This document shows, piece by piece, positions 34,780 through 43,835 of a DNA stretch of 64,000 nucleotides. A program made the position numbers and the translations under genes. The notes under the pieces were generated by a model. The model was not told the origin of the DNA. It saw only the letters and a list, made by a program, of their open reading frames with translations, and did not search any database. The DNA lies in assembly GCF_018343665.1 (NCBI RefSeq), contig NZ_JAGYPM010000010.1:32001-96000 (forward strand), written 5' to 3'. The stretch is from Cytobacillus citreus. GTDB taxonomy: Bacteria > Bacillota > Bacilli > Bacillales > Cytobacillaceae. Positions within the stretch are counted from its first letter, which is position 1; every line of letters begins with the position of its first letter.

Positions 34780-36858
34780 ATGATTAATCGTAATGAACAA
34801 CTAGCTGAGAGATTTGAAAAGTGGAAAGAAAAGCATGCTTTATTACTAAAGACTATAAGAAAAATATATATATATCTTATTTGGGTTCTACTGCCCATTG
34901 CAATCTTTTTCTGGCTGTTTATCCCTGTTAGCCGAAGTATGGTCATTATTTTGTTTTGGAGCTATTATGCTCTATGGCAATTTTGGATGCTTTCGCGCAG
35001 TAAAACGATAACATGGGCACTCTTTTCTCGTTTTTTTCTAGTTGGAACATGGGTGGCAGGGCCTATTGCTGCTCTAATCATGTGGTCAATTCACTTTGTT
35101 TTTGCAGATGGTGCTTCATCGATAAATGATGTTTGGAGCTCTTCCTTTATAGGCCCTATTGTTGAAGAAGTTGTAAAACTACTGCCACTATTGATTTTTC
35201 TATTTTTTACGGGTAAAGAAAGACAATTCAGTTTAGCCGATTATGCTTTGATTGGTGCTGCTCTTGGTACTGGCTTTCAATTTATAGAAGAAGTATTGCG
35301 AGCATGGGTAAGCTCTCGTGAATCGCTGTTTGCCTCTTTATTTAAGACTCTATTAACTTCAGCGGAAAAGGTTTGGGGATTTGATACTTTGTTTCCTGGA
35401 TATTTTCAAGCAGGCAGCATTGTAGCAGTTGGTCACCATGTGTGGACAGCCTTTGTCGCGTTAGGAATTGGTGCTGCAATAATATATAGGAAGCGTTTCG
35501 GTCGTATCATTTGGCTTCTGCCTAGCTTTCTATTATTATGGGCCATCTTTGATCATGCTATGTATAATGCTCAGGTTTCAGTGTTAAAACCAGTTCTTTT
35601 TGTGGAATTAGCCCACTATTTATCAGGTCAGGGACATTGGTATAAGTGGACATTTGTACTGGCTCTTTTACTAGCAGTATACTTGGATTATAAGCAACTA
35701 AATCGTGTGAAAGCTTCTTTGCCACTGCTTCCTAGTGAGCAGATCATCGAACCGTTTACGGAACTAGCAACATTGACTCAGTCCTTTTTTAAAGGGCCCA
35801 AGCAGTGGGGAAGTATGATGGGCTTTTTCCGGGAAAGGAGAGCTTTCGGATTCGCCCTTCTTTTAAAAGAAAGAGAGGGAAAAAGAAATAAGCTGCAGAA
35901 AAGGATGACTGCCATTTACCAAACTGTTGCAGTTGTTGTTCTTTTAGTTTTCATTTTGGGGACGTTCTCGCAAATGGCAGCTGACTCCACCTATTATTTT
36001 GCAGGCTTATTTGAAAACCTTTCGACATGGTGGAACAAGCTAACCTGGTATGAAAAAACCGGCGTGATTGTAACAACTGCTCTTGCCATTGCTCTATTCA
36101 CGGTAGCATCTGGCGGGGGGATCATTGCAGCAGGATTTACAGGCTTTGGTGCTGCGATGGTTACAAAGGATGTGCTCGATAGTTCGGGTGCCATCGCCAA
36201 TATGATCAAAGACCCAAAAAGCGCGTTCGGCCAGTTGATGGAAAAAGCAAAACAAATGCCGCCGCAAGAACTCACCATTGCAGCTGCGATCATCCTGCTT
36301 GATGCCCTAATCAAACGTTTTCCAGCAACAAGAGCACTAGACGAACTATTAAACTCCTTACAAAAACAAGCACAGCACCTCGGAAAAAAACTAAAGCTCG
36401 GTACTCCCGGACCAGAGCCAGCATTCGCAGGCAGTAGCGGCCTTCCTCCTCATCAAAGCCATACAACTTTTAGTGAGGGAAGCGGGAGAAACACGAAGAA
36501 CAATGGTGGTTCGGGAAAAGGGGATTCTGGTAAGGGTACGGGTGAAATTCCTAAGAGAACATATGAGCCTAGTCCAAAACATGACCCGAAAAGTGGTTGG
36601 GGGAGTCCAAACCCTATCCCGAATACTAAAATAGGGCAAGAGTTATTGGACAATGCTTACTCTTCTTCTAAAAATAAGCAACTTTACAATATATATGAGG
36701 GAAAGCTTATTAAATTTCAACCAGATGGAGATACAGGTTGGCATCCATATGAAGTTAAGAATCCTGCTAAGGAAGTACCTGCCGATGTGTTAAGACAGTT
36801 GCTTAAAGATGGTAAGATTACAAAAGTGGAATACAATAAACTATTAAAAAATAAGTGA
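34780..36858 (+). CDS. PrsW-like intramembrane protease fused to a toxin-like C-terminal domain
   Basis: 692 residues. Residues 30-310 hold about eight membrane helices with PrsW-family motifs: IVEEVVK (Glu129-Glu130), FIEE (Glu170-Glu171), GHHVW (His219-His220) and DHAMYN (His259), the likely metal site. A second membrane region with a glycine-rich stretch follows (390-500), then a low-complexity Gly/Ser/Lys linker (545-590) and a compact C-terminal domain (about 595-692) with KHDPKSGWG, QLYNIYEGKLIKFQPDG and GWHPYEVKNPAKEVP. The last part looks like an exchangeable toxin domain of Bacillus polymorphic toxins. The next gene overlaps and is the probable immunity gene. An in-frame ATT at 34756 behind AGGAGGGG is an alternative start. 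Confidence 0.75.
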   Translation: MINRNEQLAERFEKWKEKHALLLKTIRKIYIYLIWVLLPIAIFFWLFIPVSRSMVIILFWSYYALWQFWMLSRSKTITWALFSRFFLVGTWVAGPIAALIMWSIHFVFADGASSINDVWSSSFIGPIVEEVVKLLPLLIFLFFTGKERQFSLADYALIGAALGTGFQFIEEVLRAWVSSRESLFASLFKTLLTSAEKVWGFDTLFPGYFQAGSIVAVGHHVWTAFVALGIGAAIIYRKRFGRIIWLLPSFLLLWAIFDHAMYNAQVSVLKPVLFVELAHYLSGQGHWYKWTFVLALLLAVYLDYKQLNRVKASLPLLPSEQIIEPFTELATLTQSFFKGPKQWGSMMGFFRERRAFGFALLLKEREGKRNKLQKRMTAIYQTVAVVVLLVFILGTFSQMAADSTYYFAGLFENLSTWWNKLTWYEKTGVIVTTALAIALFTVASGGGIIAAGFTGFGAAMVTKDVLDSSGAIANMIKDPKSAFGQLMEKAKQMPPQELTIAAAIILLDALIKRFPATRALDELLNSLQKQAQHLGKKLKLGTPGPEPAFAGSSGLPPHQSHTTFSEGSGRNTKNNGGSGKGDSGKGTGEIPKRTYEPSPKHDPKSGWGSPNPIPNTKIGQELLDNAYSSSKNKQLYNIYEGKLIKFQPDGDTGWHPYEVKNPAKEVPADVLRQLLKDGKITKVEYNKLLKNK

Positions 36859-37505
36859 GGTGCTTATCTCTGAAGACGTTCGGTAATAAAGACATATTTG
36901 GTATTGAATATGAGTTGCTTACTAATCCTTTTTATGAAAATAGTTTGATTGGAGAAACATGGGGGACACTTAAACTATCTGTTAAAGGAAAAGATGTTTG
37001 CCAATATGAAAGAGAGAACATTGTGAAGACCTATCAATGGAATTTAATTTACATTGTCGAATGGTTCAGTGAAAATCTTAAGTATATATTGAGTGATGAG
37101 CCATTTCCTCTCCCAGTGGAAGGGGATAACTCTCTTGAGCTTTTAGATAATTGTTTGTTGTTTGAGACAGACGATGACGATGAATTTGACACATGGTTCG
37201 ATACAAAACAAGAATGGGAGTTTAAACACTCCTGGTTTTCCAATAGAGCAGGCTCTTTTTTACCAGATATATTCTTCAGAAGGGTTGACGGTGAAATAGA
37301 GATTGCATGGAATAATGAATTAATGTATTCCTCCGATGGAATAAATTTTATATATCCAACTGGAGTTGACTATATCTCAATTGATATATTTAATTCTACT
37401 GTTAGACATTTTATTGATGATTTCTTGGATAATCTTCTGCTTACTACTAAAAACAAAAGTGATGCTGAAAGATTTTACAAAGAAGTAAAGAATTTAATCA
37501 AATAG
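36855..37505 (+). CDS. probable immunity protein of the PrsW-toxin
   Basis: About 210-216 residues, soluble and acidic (isolated run DDDDEF), overlapping the toxin stop codon. KTYQWNLIYIVEWFSENL followed by a FPLP block resembles the DUF5984-like/immunity families found behind toxin genes. Two starts are possible: GTG 36855, or CTG 36870, which has GAGGTG at good distance and would begin KTFGNKDIFG. The overlap, the size and the acidic character are typical for immunity genes; neutralisation of the upstream toxin is inference. Confidence 0.65.
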   Translation: MRCLSLKTFGNKDIFGIEYELLTNPFYENSLIGETWGTLKLSVKGKDVCQYERENIVKTYQWNLIYIVEWFSENLKYILSDEPFPLPVEGDNSLELLDNCLLFETDDDDEFDTWFDTKQEWEFKHSWFSNRAGSFLPDIFFRRVDGEIEIAWNNELMYSSDGINFIYPTGVDYISIDIFNSTVRHFIDDFLDNLLLTTKNKSDAERFYKEVKNLIK

Positions 37506-37512
37506 TGATTTT

Positions 37513-37624
37513 AAAACCTTGATTGGCTAAATGCCTTTCAAGGTTTTTATATTGGATAATGTAATTTAATTGTTTAATCCAAAAGTAAAAACCATTGGTT
37601 TTTTTGTGATCAAGACATGTTCAC
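37513..37624 (+). repeat. direct repeat copy A (contains terminator)
   Basis: The first 33 bp form the terminator AAACCTTGA / TCAAGGTTT of the immunity gene. The whole ~110 bp, through CCAAAAGTAAAAACCATTGG to CAAGACATGTTCAC, recurs at 47545-47644 in the same orientation; similarity stops in both copies after GTTCAC. Confidence 0.75.
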
Positions 37625-37626
37625 AA

Positions 37627-37713
37627 ACACAACACCTCGGAAAAAACTAAAGCTCGATCCTCTAGAACCAGAGCCAGCATTCCCATGCAATAACCGTCTT
37701 CCTCCCCACCAAT
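37627..37713 (+). pseudogene. decayed duplicate of the toxin linker region
   Basis: About 87 bp match 36370-36457 inside the PrsW-toxin gene at roughly four of five positions (shared runs such as CACCTCGGAAAAAA, CTAAAGCTCG and CCAGAGCCAGCATTC). The frame is broken by a deletion and a stop. It corresponds to the linker just before the exchangeable toxin domain, so it is most simply a remnant of an earlier C-terminal cassette. The rest of the interval up to pflB (37714-37884) shows no gene. Confidence 0.75.
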
Positions 37714-37884
37714 ATTTTCTGTAGAATATCAAAAACATTTGTAGCATAGATTTTAATGCTCAATATTTAACAAACATTTAATAATTGAAAGAGCAACTAA
37801 AGCCAAATTAATAGTATGCTTAATGTAGAAGCTGTTATATACAATAATAACATCCTGTATTAATAAAAAAGGGAGGATTTCGTT

Positions 37885-40134
37885 ATGACACAAGTACTTG
37901 AAAACGTTGTGAATGCATGGCAAGAGTTTAGAGGCGGCAAGTGGAAAAAAGAAATTGATGTAAGAGATTTTATTTTAAAAAACATCACTGTTTACAGTGG
38001 AGACGAATCATTTCTAGCTGATGCAACCAACGCCACAAACGTACTTTGGAAGCAAGTAATGGAACTGACGAAACAGGAACGTGAAAACGGCGGTGTGTTA
38101 GATATGGACACAAAAATCGTGTCCACGATCACTTCCCATGAACCAGGATATTTAAATAAAGGATTAGAAAAAATAGTTGGATTTCAAACGGATAGACCTT
38201 TCAAACGCTCCATGCAGCCATTTGGCGGAATTCGCATAGCGGAACAATCTTGTGAGTCTTACGGATTTAAAGTAGACGAGGAAATAAGCCGGATTTTTTG
38301 GGATTGGCGCAAAACGCATAACCAAGGTGTATTTGATGTTTATAACGAAGAAATGAAAGCGGCAAGAAAGTCTGGCGTTATTACAGGCCTTCCTGATGCT
38401 TATGGACGAGGCCGCATTATCGGCGATTATCGCCGTGTAGCATTATACGGAGTAGATCGTCTGATTGAAGAGAAGAAAAACGATTTGCAATTGACGAGTA
38501 AAACAATGAGCGATGATGTAATACGTCTTCGCGAAGAGTTATCCGAACAAATTCGTTCCTTGATGGAATTGAAACAAATGGCGGCTGCACATGGTTTTGA
38601 CATTTCGAAACCGGCAACAAATGCCAGAGAAGCATTCCAATGGCTATACTTTGCTTATCTTGCTGCTATTAAAGAGCAAAATGGAGCTGCGATGAGCTTA
38701 GGCCGAACATCTACTTTCTTGGACATTTATATTGAACGCGACCTTCAAAACGGTGCGTTAACGGAAGAAGAAGCACAAGAATTAGTAGATCATTTCGTAA
38801 TGAAACTTCGTCTTGTAAAATTTGCAAGAACACCGGACTATAATGAACTTTTCTCCGGCGACCCGACTTGGGTAACAGAATCGATTGGAGGTATCGCGTT
38901 AGACGGCCGTCCGTTAGTAACGAAAAACTCTTTCCGTTTCCTTCATACATTAGATAACTTAGGTCCTGCGCCGGAACCAAACTTGACTGTTCTTTGGTCT
39001 CCAAAATTACCGGAAGGCTTTAAGAACTATTGTGCAAAAATGTCGATTAAAACATCTGCAATTCAATATGAAAACGACGAGATCATGCGTCCGGAATTTG
39101 GAGACGATTACGGTATTGCATGCTGTGTATCGGCAATGAGAATCGGTAAGCAGATGCAGTTCTTTGGAGCCCGTGCAAATTTGGCAAAAGCACTGTTATA
39201 TGCGATTAACGGCGGAAAAGATGAAAAATCTAAAGCGCAAGTAGGACCAGAGTTTGCGCCAATCACATCTGAAGTATTAGATTACAATGAAGTTATGCGT
39301 AAATTTGATATGACAATGGAGTGGCTGGCAGAGCTTTATATCAACACATTAAACGTCATCCATTACATGCACGATAAATACAGCTATGAACGTGTAGAAA
39401 TGGCACTTCATGATACGGAAATCATTCGTACGATGGCAACGGGTATAGCCGGTCTCTCTGTAGTGGTAGACTCCTTGAGTGCCATTAAATATGCAAAAGT
39501 GACACCAATTCGGGATGAAAACGGCATTGCAGTCGACTTTGAAATTGAAGGTGACTTCCCGAAATACGGCAATAATGATGACCGAGTGGATTCTATCGCG
39601 GTTGAACTTGTAGAATACTTCATGAAAAAGCTGCGCAAGTATAAAACGTATCGTAATTCTGTACACACTATGTCGATCTTAACCATCACGTCTAACGTGG
39701 TGTACGGCAACAAAACGGGAAATACACCTGATGGAAGACGTGCAGGAGAACCATTTGCACCGGGTGCAAACCCAATGCACGGGCGTGATGAAAAAGGGGC
39801 TTTAGCATCTTTGCTTTCTGTAGCGAAGCTGCCATACGAGCAGGCGTTAGATGGAATTTCAAACACATTCTCTATTATTCCAAAGGCGCTCGGAAAAGAA
39901 GAAGAGACACAAATCAAGAACTTGGCTGCTTTACTCGATGGCTATACAGAAAAAGAAGGCCATCATTTGAATATCAACGTGTTCAATCGTGACACACTGA
40001 TGGATGCGATGGAACATCCGGAAAAATATCCGCAATTAACCATTCGTGTATCCGGGTATGCAGTAAACTTCATAAAATTAACTCGTGAACAGCAAATTGA
40101 CGTGGTTAACCGTACGATGCATGCAAGCATGTAA
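37885..40134 (+). CDS. pflB: formate acetyltransferase (pyruvate formate-lyase)
   Basis: 749 residues, full length. The active-site pair Cys413-Cys414 lies in GIACCVSAM, and the glycyl-radical site is Gly724 in [18 protein letters not shown] and [15 protein letters not shown] are further conserved blocks. It splits pyruvate with CoA to acetyl-CoA and formate in anaerobic cytoplasm. GGGAGG precedes the ATG; pflA follows. No Rex or Fnr site was recognised in the leader. Confidence 0.98.
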   Translation: MTQVLENVVNAWQEFRGGKWKKEIDVRDFILKNITVYSGDESFLADATNATNVLWKQVMELTKQERENGGVLDMDTKIVSTITSHEPGYLNKGLEKIVGFQTDRPFKRSMQPFGGIRIAEQSCESYGFKVDEEISRIFWDWRKTHNQGVFDVYNEEMKAARKSGVITGLPDAYGRGRIIGDYRRVALYGVDRLIEEKKNDLQLTSKTMSDDVIRLREELSEQIRSLMELKQMAAAHGFDISKPATNAREAFQWLYFAYLAAIKEQNGAAMSLGRTSTFLDIYIERDLQNGALTEEEAQELVDHFVMKLRLVKFARTPDYNELFSGDPTWVTESIGGIALDGRPLVTKNSFRFLHTLDNLGPAPEPNLTVLWSPKLPEGFKNYCAKMSIKTSAIQYENDEIMRPEFGDDYGIACCVSAMRIGKQMQFFGARANLAKALLYAINGGKDEKSKAQVGPEFAPITSEVLDYNEVMRKFDMTMEWLAELYINTLNVIHYMHDKYSYERVEMALHDTEIIRTMATGIAGLSVVVDSLSAIKYAKVTPIRDENGIAVDFEIEGDFPKYGNNDDRVDSIAVELVEYFMKKLRKYKTYRNSVHTMSILTITSNVVYGNKTGNTPDGRRAGEPFAPGANPMHGRDEKGALASLLSVAKLPYEQALDGISNTFSIIPKALGKEEETQIKNLAALLDGYTEKEGHHLNINVFNRDTLMDAMEHPEKYPQLTIRVSGYAVNFIKLTREQQIDVVNRTMHASM

Positions 40135-40142
40135 TAGGAGGA

Positions 40143-40177
40143 AAGGCAATCTCTCTGATTGGCAGAAAGATTGCCTT
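40143..40177 (+). promoter_or_regulatory. intercistronic hairpin between pflB and pflA
   Basis: Perfect 10-bp stem AAGGCAATCT / AGATTGCCTT without a full T tract. It could stabilise the pflB mRNA end or attenuate pflA, giving less activase than enzyme (inference). Confidence 0.6.
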
Positions 40178-40228
40178 ATATTAATGGTGAGCAATTACCA
40201 ACTCCTACTTGTGAGAGGGGGAAATGCA

Positions 40229-40957
40229 ATGAAAGGACATATTCATTCCATAGAGACATGCGGAACAGTGGACGGGCCAGGTATCCGTTATATCGTGTTT
40301 ACTCAAGGCTGTTTGTTGCGATGTCAATATTGCCATAATGCTGATACATGGGAAATAGGAAAAGGAAAAAGCATGACTGTGGAAGAAATCATCGATGACC
40401 TGCAATCGTATATTCCATTTATAGAAGCTTCCAGAGGCGGTATTACTGTAAGCGGTGGAGAGCCCCTTTTACAGCTTGATTTCCTGATTGCGTTATTAAA
40501 GAAATGTAAAAAAATCGGAGTGCACACAGCCATTGATACATCGGGTGGTTGTTACACGAATGAGCCGGTAATCCAAGCTAAATTAGATCAATTAATGGAG
40601 TATACCGATTTAGTGCTGTTAGACTTGAAGCATATTGACCCTAAGCGCCATCAGAAATTAACTGGTAAGCCGAATGAGCATATTTTACAGTTTGCCCGCT
40701 ATCTGTCTGATAAGAAAAAGCCAGTCTGGATCCGTCATGTTCTTGTACCTGGGATAACAGATGAGGAAGAGGATTTACGTCATCTACGAGCGTTTATTGA
40801 TACACTGAAAAATGTAGAAAAAGTAGAAGTACTGCCATATCATCAGCTTGGAGTATATAAATGGGAACAATTAGGCCATAAATATCCTCTAAAAGGGGTA
40901 CAACCTCCTGCCGCTGAGACGATCGCATTCGCAAATCAAATACTAGTGAAAAACTAA
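40229..40957 (+). CDS. pflA: pyruvate formate-lyase activating enzyme
   Basis: 242 residues from the ATG at 40229, which has GAGAGGGGG upstream. The radical-SAM cluster motif is CLLRCQYC (Cys28, Cys32, Cys35); [12 protein letters not shown] and [13 protein letters not shown] are PflA signatures. It installs the glycyl radical on PflB. An open frame reaches back into pflB but has no start signal. Confidence 0.97.
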   Translation: MKGHIHSIETCGTVDGPGIRYIVFTQGCLLRCQYCHNADTWEIGKGKSMTVEEIIDDLQSYIPFIEASRGGITVSGGEPLLQLDFLIALLKKCKKIGVHTAIDTSGGCYTNEPVIQAKLDQLMEYTDLVLLDLKHIDPKRHQKLTGKPNEHILQFARYLSDKKKPVWIRHVLVPGITDEEEDLRHLRAFIDTLKNVEKVEVLPYHQLGVYKWEQLGHKYPLKGVQPPAAETIAFANQILVKN

Positions 40958-40965
40958 AACGAAGG

Positions 40966-41223
40966 TTGCTGTTTCCGCATTTTCGGGAGAAGTTTGCTGA
41001 AATCCAACAAACGGAGTTGGATGCTTGGATGAAAGTAATTCACGATGCCAAAAACAAAGGCGAAATCCGAACATCTATGACTGACGAACAAATTGCAAAG
41101 ATGTTTGTTTCTTCTTCCGATGGAATCGGCATACGAAGCATCCTAGTAGGAACCGACGGCCCCTCAATGAAGCGTGCGTTGATGGAATTGTGGGATGGAA
41201 TATACTTAGAGCTAAAAGCATAA
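40966..41223 (+). pseudogene. C-terminal fragment of a TetR/AcrR regulator
   Basis: About 85 codons resembling only the ligand-binding C-terminal domain of TetR-type regulators (MTDEQIAKMFVSSSDGIG, then LWDGIYLELKA). The DNA-binding N-terminal domain is missing, the frame opens 8 bp after the pflA stop, and no convincing start exists. It is probably a 5'-deleted gene left by the event that joined it to pflA. The downstream VOC gene may once have been its target. Confidence 0.65.
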
Positions 41224-41281
41224 TTTTTTTATTAAACATAGCGACTACTCGGTTTGTTTCTATTAATGAGGAGGTTGTGCC

Positions 41282-42238
41282 GTGAGTATCGAAATTAACA
41301 AAATTCATCATGTAGGGCATGTTGTCTATGATATGGAAATGGCGTTGGAGCTGTACAGGAAGCTGGGTTTCTTATGTAAGCCACCTGCTTATCCGACAAT
41401 GGCTGAACAAGAAGGCGAGACACCTAGAGCATTTGGAGCAGCTAATGCTCATATCGACTTTGCCGACAATTTTATTGAAATCGTAACGACTGTACAGGAA
41501 GGGGGGAGAATTCCTTGTGACGCCCATTTCATACCGCTTTCGGCGCCCCCAGCCGTTCTCTCTCGAATCATCGCCTCAATCAAACGTACTGTTTCCACTA
41601 TCTCTCGTTGTCTGGCCCGCTTTGAAGGAACGCATATTTTGGTCTTCTCCACTTCCGATGCGATCACTTCTGCGGCTCGTCTGGACCAGGGAAGAGTCGG
41701 ACATGGAGGTGTCAACACGATACAAAGTCCCGTGGAGACGTCGACCGGTACGCAAATGGTTCCTGTGCGCTTACTCGAAATCGATGACGAACAAGTATCC
41801 GAAGGACGGTTGGCATTCGCTGAAAATCCACCATCGGACGCTTTGCAGACACAGATCCATATGGAGCATCCGAATGGGGCAATCGAGTTAGTCGAAGCGA
41901 TCCTGTGTATCGAAGATGGAGAGTTAGATGCATTTGCGGCGCGGTATCGACTTTATTTGGGAACTCAGCCTCAAAAAGAGGGGGAGGCATGTGTGTTTGA
42001 TCTCGGTGGCGGACGCATTACGATCATTCCTAAGTCCCGATTAACCGATCTGCTTCCGGGAGAAGCCCTCCCGTCTTTACCGGGATTTGCCGGATATGCA
42101 GTAAAAGTGCGTGACCTTTCTATTACCCGACAGCATCTTGAATCAAACGGATTTCCGGTTATTGAGACGGCGAGGGGAGATGTTTTTGTACCGGGCGCAT
42201 CCCTACTCGGGACGGCTCTCATTTTCAGGCAAGGCTGA
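41282..42238 (+). CDS. VOC superfamily (glyoxalase-like) protein
   Basis: 318 residues. HHVGHVVYDMEMALELYRKLGF at the N-terminus is a VOC beta-alpha-beta module with a metal-type His; a Glyoxalase_3-like middle part and a third module near the C-terminus (GYAVKVRDLSITRQHLESNGF) follow. It may be a dioxygenase- or lyase-like enzyme of unknown substrate. GTG start behind GAGGAGG. Base composition is visibly richer in G+C than the neighbours, suggesting horizontal origin together with the TetR fragment. Confidence 0.75.
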   Translation: MSIEINKIHHVGHVVYDMEMALELYRKLGFLCKPPAYPTMAEQEGETPRAFGAANAHIDFADNFIEIVTTVQEGGRIPCDAHFIPLSAPPAVLSRIIASIKRTVSTISRCLARFEGTHILVFSTSDAITSAARLDQGRVGHGGVNTIQSPVETSTGTQMVPVRLLEIDDEQVSEGRLAFAENPPSDALQTQIHMEHPNGAIELVEAILCIEDGELDAFAARYRLYLGTQPQKEGEACVFDLGGGRITIIPKSRLTDLLPGEALPSLPGFAGYAVKVRDLSITRQHLESNGFPVIETARGDVFVPGASLLGTALIFRQG

Positions 42239-42258
42239 ACATTTGACACCATAATTAT

Positions 42259-42289
42259 AACCAACCGATTCATTAGTAGTCGGTTGGTT
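42259..42289. promoter_or_regulatory. perfect inverted repeat after the VOC gene
   Basis: AACCAACCGA / TCGGTTGGTT with an 11-bp spacer and no T tract. It is either a weak terminator or a leftover operator; many TetR operators have this ACCAACCG type of half-site. Confidence 0.4.
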
Positions 42290-42403
42290 ACTGGAAATAC
42301 GGTTCCTGAGCATAAAGTGATATGCATTCTAGAAGAAGCTCAGGGGGCTCCTTCGGCATTCAATGCCCAGTCATGTTTGAACTAACGAGTACGATAGCAC
42401 AAT

Positions 42404-42456
42404 AAAAGCAGTGACAGTCTAGGTCTTTCGGATTCCTAGTCCGTCACTGCTTTTTT
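42404..42456 (+). terminator. strong terminator
   Basis: AAAAGCAGTGAC / GTCACTGCTTTT plus an inner CTAGG / CCTAG pair, followed by TTTTTT. No gene ends directly before it, so sequence between the VOC gene and this site has probably been lost. 42457-42595 shows nothing else. Confidence 0.85.
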
Positions 42457-42595
42457 AACGAGTCATTCTAATAAGTGGAATTTAGTACTCGGATTATCGT
42501 ACCGATTCAGCTTAGAGTAAGAAAAAACGCGATGCGGACATGATTGAGGGCTTAGCGTATATTTTCGTTAATTATCTTAACTATCTACAAACGTA

Positions 42596-42724
42596 TTATT
42601 CATAGTATACAAAGTAAAGAAAACCGTCCTGATCGTAATTTTGAAACTCTTTCATGGCCTTCTGACCATTCTTTACAAGAAGATCGATCATGTTTGTTAC
42701 AGCATTTTTTTCATTAATCGCCAT
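42596..42724 (-). pseudogene. N-terminal remnant of adhE (aldehyde/alcohol dehydrogenase)
   Basis: An intact 42-codon frame with a good GAGGTG site begins MAINEKNAVTNMID, continuing LLVKNGQKAMKEFQNYDQD. This closely resembles the first 35 residues of Bacillus AdhE (AVTxMIDxLVxxGQKALxEF...DQ). After this it diverges and stops, with nothing of the catalytic domains downstream, so it is the 5' stub of a deleted gene. AdhE works with PflB in mixed-acid fermentation, which fits the neighbourhood. An independent small protein is the alternative. Confidence 0.5.
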
Positions 42725-42775
42725 TATCTATTCACCTCATATTGTGAAATATTTCGCATACAATTTTATAAAAAA

Positions 42776-42850
42776 TTAAATCTCAAACACGTCCTTCGTA
42801 TATGTTTCTGTATCAGTTGAAAAAGCCTTCCATTCGCAGATCATATTCAT
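42776..42850 (-). CDS. possible short leader peptide upstream of the adhE remnant
   Basis: 24 codons (MNMICEWKAFSTDTETYTKD plus four) with a very good AAAGGAG site 5 bp before the ATG, ending 51 bp before the adhE-like start. It might be a regulatory leader peptide of the lost gene. There is no run of one amino acid to suggest attenuation. Support is only the ribosome binding site and position. Confidence 0.3.
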   Translation of the reverse strand: MNMICEWKAFSTDTETYTKDVFEI

Positions 42851-43088
42851 TATCACTCCTTTAAGCTTTTATATTTTTAGAATATCATGGAAAAAAAATA
42901 AAAGTTTGTGAAGTATTGAACAAATAATGAATATTAATGAAAAATTATAATCCCTAGGATATAACTTGGCTGCTTTTTGCAGGCAAAAAATGCAGAGGAT
43001 AGCCAGCCTAAACAATATAATAAATAGTTTCGAAGGCGGTAGAGCCAGTTTGATATTTTGTCAAATTTTCATATCTTTATTTTTTGTT

Positions 43089-43152
43089 AAATATGTTATA
43101 CTATATAAAAAAAGTATAACATATTTGTGATTGATCTATAAAATATAACACA
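43089..43152 (+). promoter_or_regulatory. cluster of three CcpN-type operator sites
   Basis: Perfect 13-bp inverted repeat AAATATGTTATAC / GTATAACATATTT (43089-43126), each arm matching the CcpN consensus TRTGHYATAYW, plus a third reverse-oriented match at 43142-43152 (TGTGTTATATT). All lie within 90 bp of the ccpN start, suggesting autoregulation and control of the whole ccpN-ppsR-ppdK unit. Confidence 0.75.
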
Positions 43153-43176
43153 CTTATTATCGTGCAGAGGGTGATA

Positions 43177-43812
43177 ATGATTAAACTATCTAATCGCCAG
43201 GATGAAATCCTTCAAATCGTAAAGCGAAGCGGGCCAATAACAGGGAATGAAATTGCAAAGAAACTTTCGCTTTCAAGGGCAGCGTTAAGACCAGATCTGG
43301 CTATTTTAACGAGATCCGGTAATTTAGAGGCGAGACCTCGAGTTGGTTATTTTTATAATGAAGAATTTCAGATGATGCGTCAGTCGGAACAGTTTATCCA
43401 ACAAAAAGTAAATGATTTTAAAGCGCATCCGATTGTCGTTGAATATTCAACTTCCGTTTATGATGCCATTGTCCAGTTATTTTTAGAGGATGTTGGTACA
43501 CTTTATGCAGTTGATTCAGAGGGCCATTTGGCTGGTGTTGTTTCACGGAAGGATTTACTTAGGGCAGCGCTCGGAAATAGAAATCTTCAAGAAGTGCCAG
43601 TAAGTGTGATCATGACGAGGATGCCGAATATTACTACCATTTCTCCCGATGAAACCTTGCTAGAGGCTGCAAAGAAAATGATTAATTATCATATTGATTC
43701 CTTGCCTGTAGTAAAGGGAGTAAAGGGGGAAAAGAATAAATATTTATTATTAGGACGAATCACAAAAACGACGATAACACGAGGTTATTTAGAATTAATT
43801 GAAGGCAAATAA
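43177..43812 (+). CDS. ccpN: CcpN-type transcriptional repressor with CBS domains
   Basis: 211 residues from the ATG at 43177. A winged-helix domain (ITGNEIAKKLSLSRAALRPD) is followed by two CBS domains (43430 onward), which in CcpN bind ATP/ADP and sense energy state. In B. subtilis CcpN represses gluconeogenic genes (gapB, pckA) and is encoded with yqfL, as here. The upstream CcpN-type sites suggest self-control. Confidence 0.93.
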   Translation: MIKLSNRQDEILQIVKRSGPITGNEIAKKLSLSRAALRPDLAILTRSGNLEARPRVGYFYNEEFQMMRQSEQFIQQKVNDFKAHPIVVEYSTSVYDAIVQLFLEDVGTLYAVDSEGHLAGVVSRKDLLRAALGNRNLQEVPVSVIMTRMPNITTISPDETLLEAAKKMINYHIDSLPVVKGVKGEKNKYLLLGRITKTTITRGYLELIEGK

Positions 43813-43835
43813 GACTCAGGGGAGATGCTGAAATA

